Of a DNA stretch of 7,415 bases, positions 4,118 through 7,415 are shown piece after piece; the stretch's first letter is position 1, and each line of letters opens with the position of its first letter. Origin of the DNA: an uncultured Succinatimonas sp. (GTDB lineage: Bacteria > Pseudomonadota > Gammaproteobacteria > Enterobacterales > Succinivibrionaceae); assembly GCA_900548485.1 (NCBI GenBank), contig URKL01000087.1, positions 1 through 7,415 on the forward strand. Direction: 5' to 3'. Below the pieces are notes generated by a model. The model was not told the DNA's origin. It saw nothing but the letters and a program-made list of their open reading frames with translations, and made no database searches. Position numbers and translations under genes: made by a program.

Positions 4118-6403
4118 ATGGCCACCTCGATATTAGATAGTCTTAATTTAGAACAGCAACAGGCAGTTACTTGTACTGAGGGTTATGTGCGTGTTTTAGC
4201 AGGAGCAGGAACTGGCAAAACTAAAACTTTAACCTCACGTTATGCTTATTTAGTTAAAGAGTTAGGTCTTTCTCCGGCAAAGATTTTATGTGTGACTTTT
4301 ACAAATAAAGCTTCTCAAGAGATGAAAGAGCGCATTATTAAGATGTGTGGCAATATAGCTTCTCCATGGGTCACAACTTTTCATGGTTTTTGTGCAGATT
4401 TTTTAAGAAAAAGAGCCGATGTCTTAGGTTATCCTTTAAATTTTGTCATCATTCCTGTATCTGAGGTTAAAGAAATTTTAAAGCCTATTTATGAGCAATT
4501 AGGTATAAATGGGCGCGAATTTTCTTTACAGGAGGGCTGGGAGTATATCGATAATTTAAAATCAAAAGATTTAAGTTACGTAGATACTATGCTAAATGGT
4601 GATAGCGAGGAGCTTTTACGTTTAGCCTCAACCCCGGGCATAGATTTTAAGCGCGCGATGTTTTATCTCTATATATATCAAGAGCGCTGTGCTTCCTTGC
4701 TTGATTTTGATGATTTGATTGCCTTTACATTGACCATTCTAAAGCAACATGAGGATATTCGTCTTGAATATCAAAAACGTCTGCAATATATCGAGGTTGA
4801 TGAGTTTCAGGATATCGATCATCTGCAATATGAACTTGTAGAGATTTTGGCAGCTCTTCATCAAAATTTATTTATCGTAGGCGATCCCGATCAAACCATC
4901 TATTCCTTTAGAGGAGCAGATGTAAAATTTTTTACTGATTTTCCATTAGTCCATAAGGGTGCTAAATGTTTTTCATTTAGCCAGAATTATCGTTCGCAAG
5001 GAGCGATTTTAGATTGTGCTTATACTTTAATTAGTAAAAATCCAGACAATGGAAGAGTTCATTTAAAAGCCATGCGTAAGGATATTGATGAGGCGATGTT
5101 CTGTAAGGTAGTGTCTCTTGAGGACAAGCGCAATGATGTAGATTTAAAGGCCTTATTACAAGCTATTGAAGGACATACAAAGTTAGAGAGTATCCGTAAT
5201 CCGCATTTTGAAATTGTCAAAGAGGCTAAAAGTACACCTAAGCCAATAGTTGCAGGCATTTTAAATCAAAATGATGAGGCTGATTTTATCGCCCGTGAGA
5301 TTGAACTTATAAGATCTCTTTATCCTCAAAGTTCAGTGGCGATTTTGTATAGAGCACATAGTGTGAGCAATAAGCTTGAGCAGGCATTAGTACGCTATAA
5401 AATTCCTTATAAAGTGGTAGGGGATTATAATTTTTTTGAAAGACGTGAAATTTTAGATGTATTAGCTTTTTGTAGGCTGTGTTTAAATCCTCAAGATGAT
5501 ACAGCCTTAAGACGCATAATCAATGTTCCTCGGCGTGGTTTTGGTAAGGTGAGAATGCAACGATTGCAAAAGGATGCTAATACCTCACAATTGTCATTAT
5601 ATGAGACTTTAAAGCAGAGTTTAGAAAATCCTGTATATACCAATCGCAGTCGAATCTTAGATTTTGTGGAAACTACCGATAAACTGATTGCCTCATTTGC
5701 CAAACCACTTTCACCAATTCTTAGTTTAGAGAAAATTTTAAATGCTTATCTTTATGAAGAGCATCTGAAAAAATCTGGAGAAAGTGAGCGCGTTGAAAGC
5801 TTAGCGCAATTACGCCAATTAGCATTTGATTTTGAAAATAGTGCCGGTGAAGAGACTACCTTAGCCGATTTTTTAAATCATTTGGTTTTATACACAAGAA
5901 AAGATGAGGATTTGGATTTAAATAAAGTTAGTTTGATGACTGTACATAATGCTAAGGGTCTTGAGTTTGATTATGTTTTTGTCGCAGGTTTAAATGAAGG
6001 TGTTTTTCCTTCAACTAAAGCTATAAATTTTGCGTCTTTACAAGAGGAACGAAGACTTTTGTATGTGGCGATGACGCGAGCTTGTAAGCAGTTATTCTTA
6101 AGCTTGGTAAATTTTAAAAATAAGGAAGGTCGTAGCGAAGATCCTTCGCGTTTTATTGAAGATTTAAATTTAGATGAAGTTCATTTAGTAGGATCGCTTG
6201 TAAACTTAAAAGAGCGTGAGAGTAAGAGTGAAATTTCTTATGCCAAACGCTTTGAAATAGGTGCTAAGGTCTTTCATAAAATCTTTGGACCTGGGGAGAT
6301 CTTAGATATAAAAGAAAGCGAAGGCGAGTATGAGATAAAATTTGACTCTTTAAGGGAGGCTAGAACTTTATCCTTTAGCGCTCCCTTAGAGCTTAGCAAT
6401 TAA
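4118..6403 (+). CDS. UvrD/PcrA-family superfamily 1A DNA helicase
   Basis: ATP-driven 3'-5' DNA helicase of the UvrD/PcrA/Rep group, acting in excision and mismatch repair and in clearing proteins from DNA. All motifs are present in order in the 761 aa: Q-motif LNLEQQQAV (9-17), Walker A AGAGTGKT (28-35), Ia TFTNKAS (60-66), Ib TFHGF (87-91), II VDEFQD (227-232), III GDPDQTIYSFRGA (255-267), IV QNYRS (289-293), V TVHNAKGLEFDYVF (608-621) and VI VAMTRA (650-655). A C-terminal VFHKIFGPGEILDI (718-731) matches the Tudor-like RNA-polymerase-binding tail of UvrD/PcrA, favouring these over Rep. It is about 40 residues longer than E. coli UvrD, mostly from an insertion at about 320-378, between motif IV and the NDEADF segment. 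The start fits the family N-terminus, although no Shine-Dalgarno sequence is seen. It is 94 bases after the relaxase-like gene, with its own possible promoter, so co-transcription is not required. Confidence 0.95.
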   Translation: MATSILDSLNLEQQQAVTCTEGYVRVLAGAGTGKTKTLTSRYAYLVKELGLSPAKILCVTFTNKASQEMKERIIKMCGNIASPWVTTFHGFCADFLRKRADVLGYPLNFVIIPVSEVKEILKPIYEQLGINGREFSLQEGWEYIDNLKSKDLSYVDTMLNGDSEELLRLASTPGIDFKRAMFYLYIYQERCASLLDFDDLIAFTLTILKQHEDIRLEYQKRLQYIEVDEFQDIDHLQYELVEILAALHQNLFIVGDPDQTIYSFRGADVKFFTDFPLVHKGAKCFSFSQNYRSQGAILDCAYTLISKNPDNGRVHLKAMRKDIDEAMFCKVVSLEDKRNDVDLKALLQAIEGHTKLESIRNPHFEIVKEAKSTPKPIVAGILNQNDEADFIAREIELIRSLYPQSSVAILYRAHSVSNKLEQALVRYKIPYKVVGDYNFFERREILDVLAFCRLCLNPQDDTALRRIINVPRRGFGKVRMQRLQKDANTSQLSLYETLKQSLENPVYTNRSRILDFVETTDKLIASFAKPLSPILSLEKILNAYLYEEHLKKSGESERVESLAQLRQLAFDFENSAGEETTLADFLNHLVLYTRKDEDLDLNKVSLMTVHNAKGLEFDYVFVAGLNEGVFPSTKAINFASLQEERRLLYVAMTRACKQLFLSLVNFKNKEGRSEDPSRFIEDLNLDEVHLVGSLVNLKERESKSEISYAKRFEIGAKVFHKIFGPGEILDIKESEGEYEIKFDSLREARTLSFSAPLELSN

Positions 6404-7239
6404 AGAGCGGATCCTTTCATAGCTAAATAGACTTGTAATGCTTCTTGAGTCTCACGTACATCATGGACACGAACTAGTTGGGCACCTTTCATAAAGCTGA
6501 TTAAAGCACCAGCAACAGAGCCCATGGTGCGATCTTGTGGATTAGGTAAATTACAGGCAGCACCAATCATAGATTTTCTTGATAGGGCTGATAAGATCGG
6601 ATAACCTGTAGCGACAAAAGTCTCAAGATTATTTAAAAGAGTGAAATTATCCTTAACACTTTTACCAAAACCAAAACCTGGGTCTAAAATAATATTTTCT
6701 TTTTTAATTCCATGCTCAAGGCAGATGGCAACCTTTTCTTTAAGAAAATCCATAACCTCAGAGAGAGTGTCTTGATAGTGGGGATTATCCTGCATAGATT
6801 TAGGTGTACCCTGCATATGCATTAAGATTACTGGAATTTGTAAGCTAGCTGCCATTTCTACAGCACCAGGTACACTTAAGGCGCGAATATCATTCCAAAT
6901 GTCAGCACCAGCTTCTACAGCTTTTTTGATAACCTCAGGCTGAGAGGTATCAATGGAGATTAAAACCTCGTTATTTTGTGCTCTTAAGGCTTTAACTACT
7001 GGGATTACGCGTGCAAGTTCTTCCTCTACGCTGACAAAGTTAGCTCCAGGACGGGTAGATTCGCCTCCAATATCAATGATCTTAGCTCCAGAGGTTATCA
7101 TGCTTTGCGCATGCTCTAAAGCCATGTTTAAAGAATTCCATTGACCACCATCTGAAAAAGAATCAGGAGTGACATTCAAAATGCCCATAATGGCAGGCTT
7201 ATCTAAGGATAAGTATCTAGATTGATGTTTAATTTGCAT
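6400..7239 (-). CDS. folP: Dihydropteroate synthase
   Basis: Condenses p-aminobenzoate with 6-hydroxymethyl-dihydropterin pyrophosphate to give dihydropteroate in cytoplasmic folate synthesis; it is the sulfonamide target. The 279-aa product is full length, a TIM barrel. Visible motifs are IMGILNVTPDSFSDGG (17-32), DIGGESTRPGA (56-66), SIDTS (95-99), WNDI (115-118), MHMQGTP (140-146), DPGFGFGK (186-193), LSRKSMIG (219-226) and RVHDV (257-261); all substrate-binding blocks look intact. The start is supported by GAAGG at 7246-7250 (complement strand), six bases upstream of the ATG. The sequence most resembles gammaproteobacterial FolP. It converges on the helicase gene, the two stop codons sharing bases 6400-6403 (TTAA). 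No ftsH or glmM neighbour, common in related genomes, is visible. Confidence 0.97.
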   Translation of the reverse strand: MQIKHQSRYLSLDKPAIMGILNVTPDSFSDGGQWNSLNMALEHAQSMITSGAKIIDIGGESTRPGANFVSVEEELARVIPVVKALRAQNNEVLISIDTSQPEVIKKAVEAGADIWNDIRALSVPGAVEMAASLQIPVILMHMQGTPKSMQDNPHYQDTLSEVMDFLKEKVAICLEHGIKKENIILDPGFGFGKSVKDNFTLLNNLETFVATGYPILSALSRKSMIGAACNLPNPQDRTMGSVAGALISFMKGAQLVRVHDVRETQEALQVYLAMKGSAL

Positions 7240-7360
7240 AATTAACCTTCAAAAAAAATAACTACTTAATTTTAATCTATTTTTATAGATAAGGTGGAAA
7301 TCCTAAATATAAAAAGAGTGCTTTTATTAAGAGTAGGATAAGTGTTGGCAGAAGATAACT
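7240..7360 (-). promoter_or_regulatory. folP upstream region with an AT-rich inverted repeat
   Basis: Non-coding leader and presumed promoter region of folP, read on the complement strand. It contains the folP Shine-Dalgarno sequence (7246-7250), a run of eight A/T (7251-7258), and an inverted repeat ATCTAT-TTTT-ATAGAT at 7275-7290. The complement of the repeat contains TATAAA, a possible -10, but I see no good -35 at the right spacing. No terminator-like hairpin with a T-tract is present. Confidence 0.4.
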
Positions 7361-7415
7361 AATATCGATACGTGGACTTTCCGTATTGGAACTGATTAAT
7401 GCTTTCGAAAAGGCT
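7361..7415 (+). pseudogene. galE: galE-like fragment (UDP-glucose 4-epimerase, C-terminal part), frameshifted, cut by window edge
   Basis: From 7371 to the window end the + strand reads RGLSVLELINAFEKA, which closely resembles the conserved GalE stretch following YNIGTG (pattern NxGTGxGxSVLExxxAFEKA). GalE interconverts UDP-glucose and UDP-galactose. Just upstream, 7361-7372 reads NIDT in a different frame, resembling NIGT, so about five bases appear to be missing at the junction. The RGLSV frame is closed by TAA at 7356-7358. No epimerase-like sequence is seen further left. The piece therefore looks like a truncated and frameshifted remnant rather than a working gene, but only 55 bases are visible and the rest lies outside. 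Confidence 0.5.

Noticed and set aside
5059..5703. Two complement-strand open frames (5059-5259 and 5491-5703) within the helicase gene
   Set aside because: Both are antisense to conserved helicase sequence, with no supporting ribosome-binding site or domain.
6953..7144. Plus-strand open frame antisense to folP
   Set aside because: It mirrors conserved FolP motifs (ESTRPG region) and carries no recognisable domain.
7285..7415. Complement-strand open frame from the right edge ending in a hydrophobic YLLPTLILLLIKALFLYLG segment
   Set aside because: It looks like a membrane tail, but it is antisense to the galE-like fragment, and the remainder is AT-rich leader of folP, where T-rich codons give hydrophobic residues by chance.

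Overview
The window is AT-rich bacterial DNA carrying six protein-coding genes that look intact, plus two probable gene remnants. The best lineage clue is folP at the right end. Its product reads most like the enteric/gammaproteobacterial dihydropteroate synthase, although the DNA is far more AT-rich than an enterobacterium. A low-GC, host-associated anaerobic gammaproteobacterium (for example a member of the Succinivibrionaceae) would fit. This is an inference from remembered family patterns, not a database match.

Left part (1-1385): three consecutive small heat shock protein (Hsp20, alpha-crystallin) genes on the + strand, separated by about 20 bases each and closed by a Rho-independent terminator. 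They are paralogues from tandem duplication; genes 1 and 2 still share an exact 25-base run, and genes 2 and 3 share their first 16 coding bases and ribosome-binding site. The reading frame of the first gene is open to the left window edge.

Middle part (1386-4117): a zinc-type macrodomain gene (protein-ADP-ribose hydrolase family) begins almost on top of the terminator T-tract and has no visible Shine-Dalgarno sequence. A roughly 300-base gap follows, holding a perfect hairpin and what looks like a broken small gene. Next comes a 516-codon gene whose product resembles the TraI_2/MobH class of conjugative relaxase-like HD proteins. It has a very strong ribosome-binding site, but no other conjugation gene is in view.

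Right part (4118-7415): a full-length UvrD/PcrA-type DNA helicase gene with a promoter-like sequence just upstream, then folP on the opposite strand, meeting it tail to tail with a 4-base overlap. Beyond the folP start there is a short AT-rich leader and, at the window edge, a frameshifted fragment that reads like the C-terminal part of UDP-glucose 4-epimerase (galE).

Functionally, the helicase and folP are housekeeping genes. The Hsp20 cluster serves protein-aggregation stress, and the macrodomain protein probably reverses ADP-ribosylation. The orphan relaxase-like gene, the broken small gene and the galE fragment together suggest a region where foreign or rearranged DNA has inserted and decayed. 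No CRISPR array, tRNA, rRNA, insertion sequence or complete mobile element was seen.
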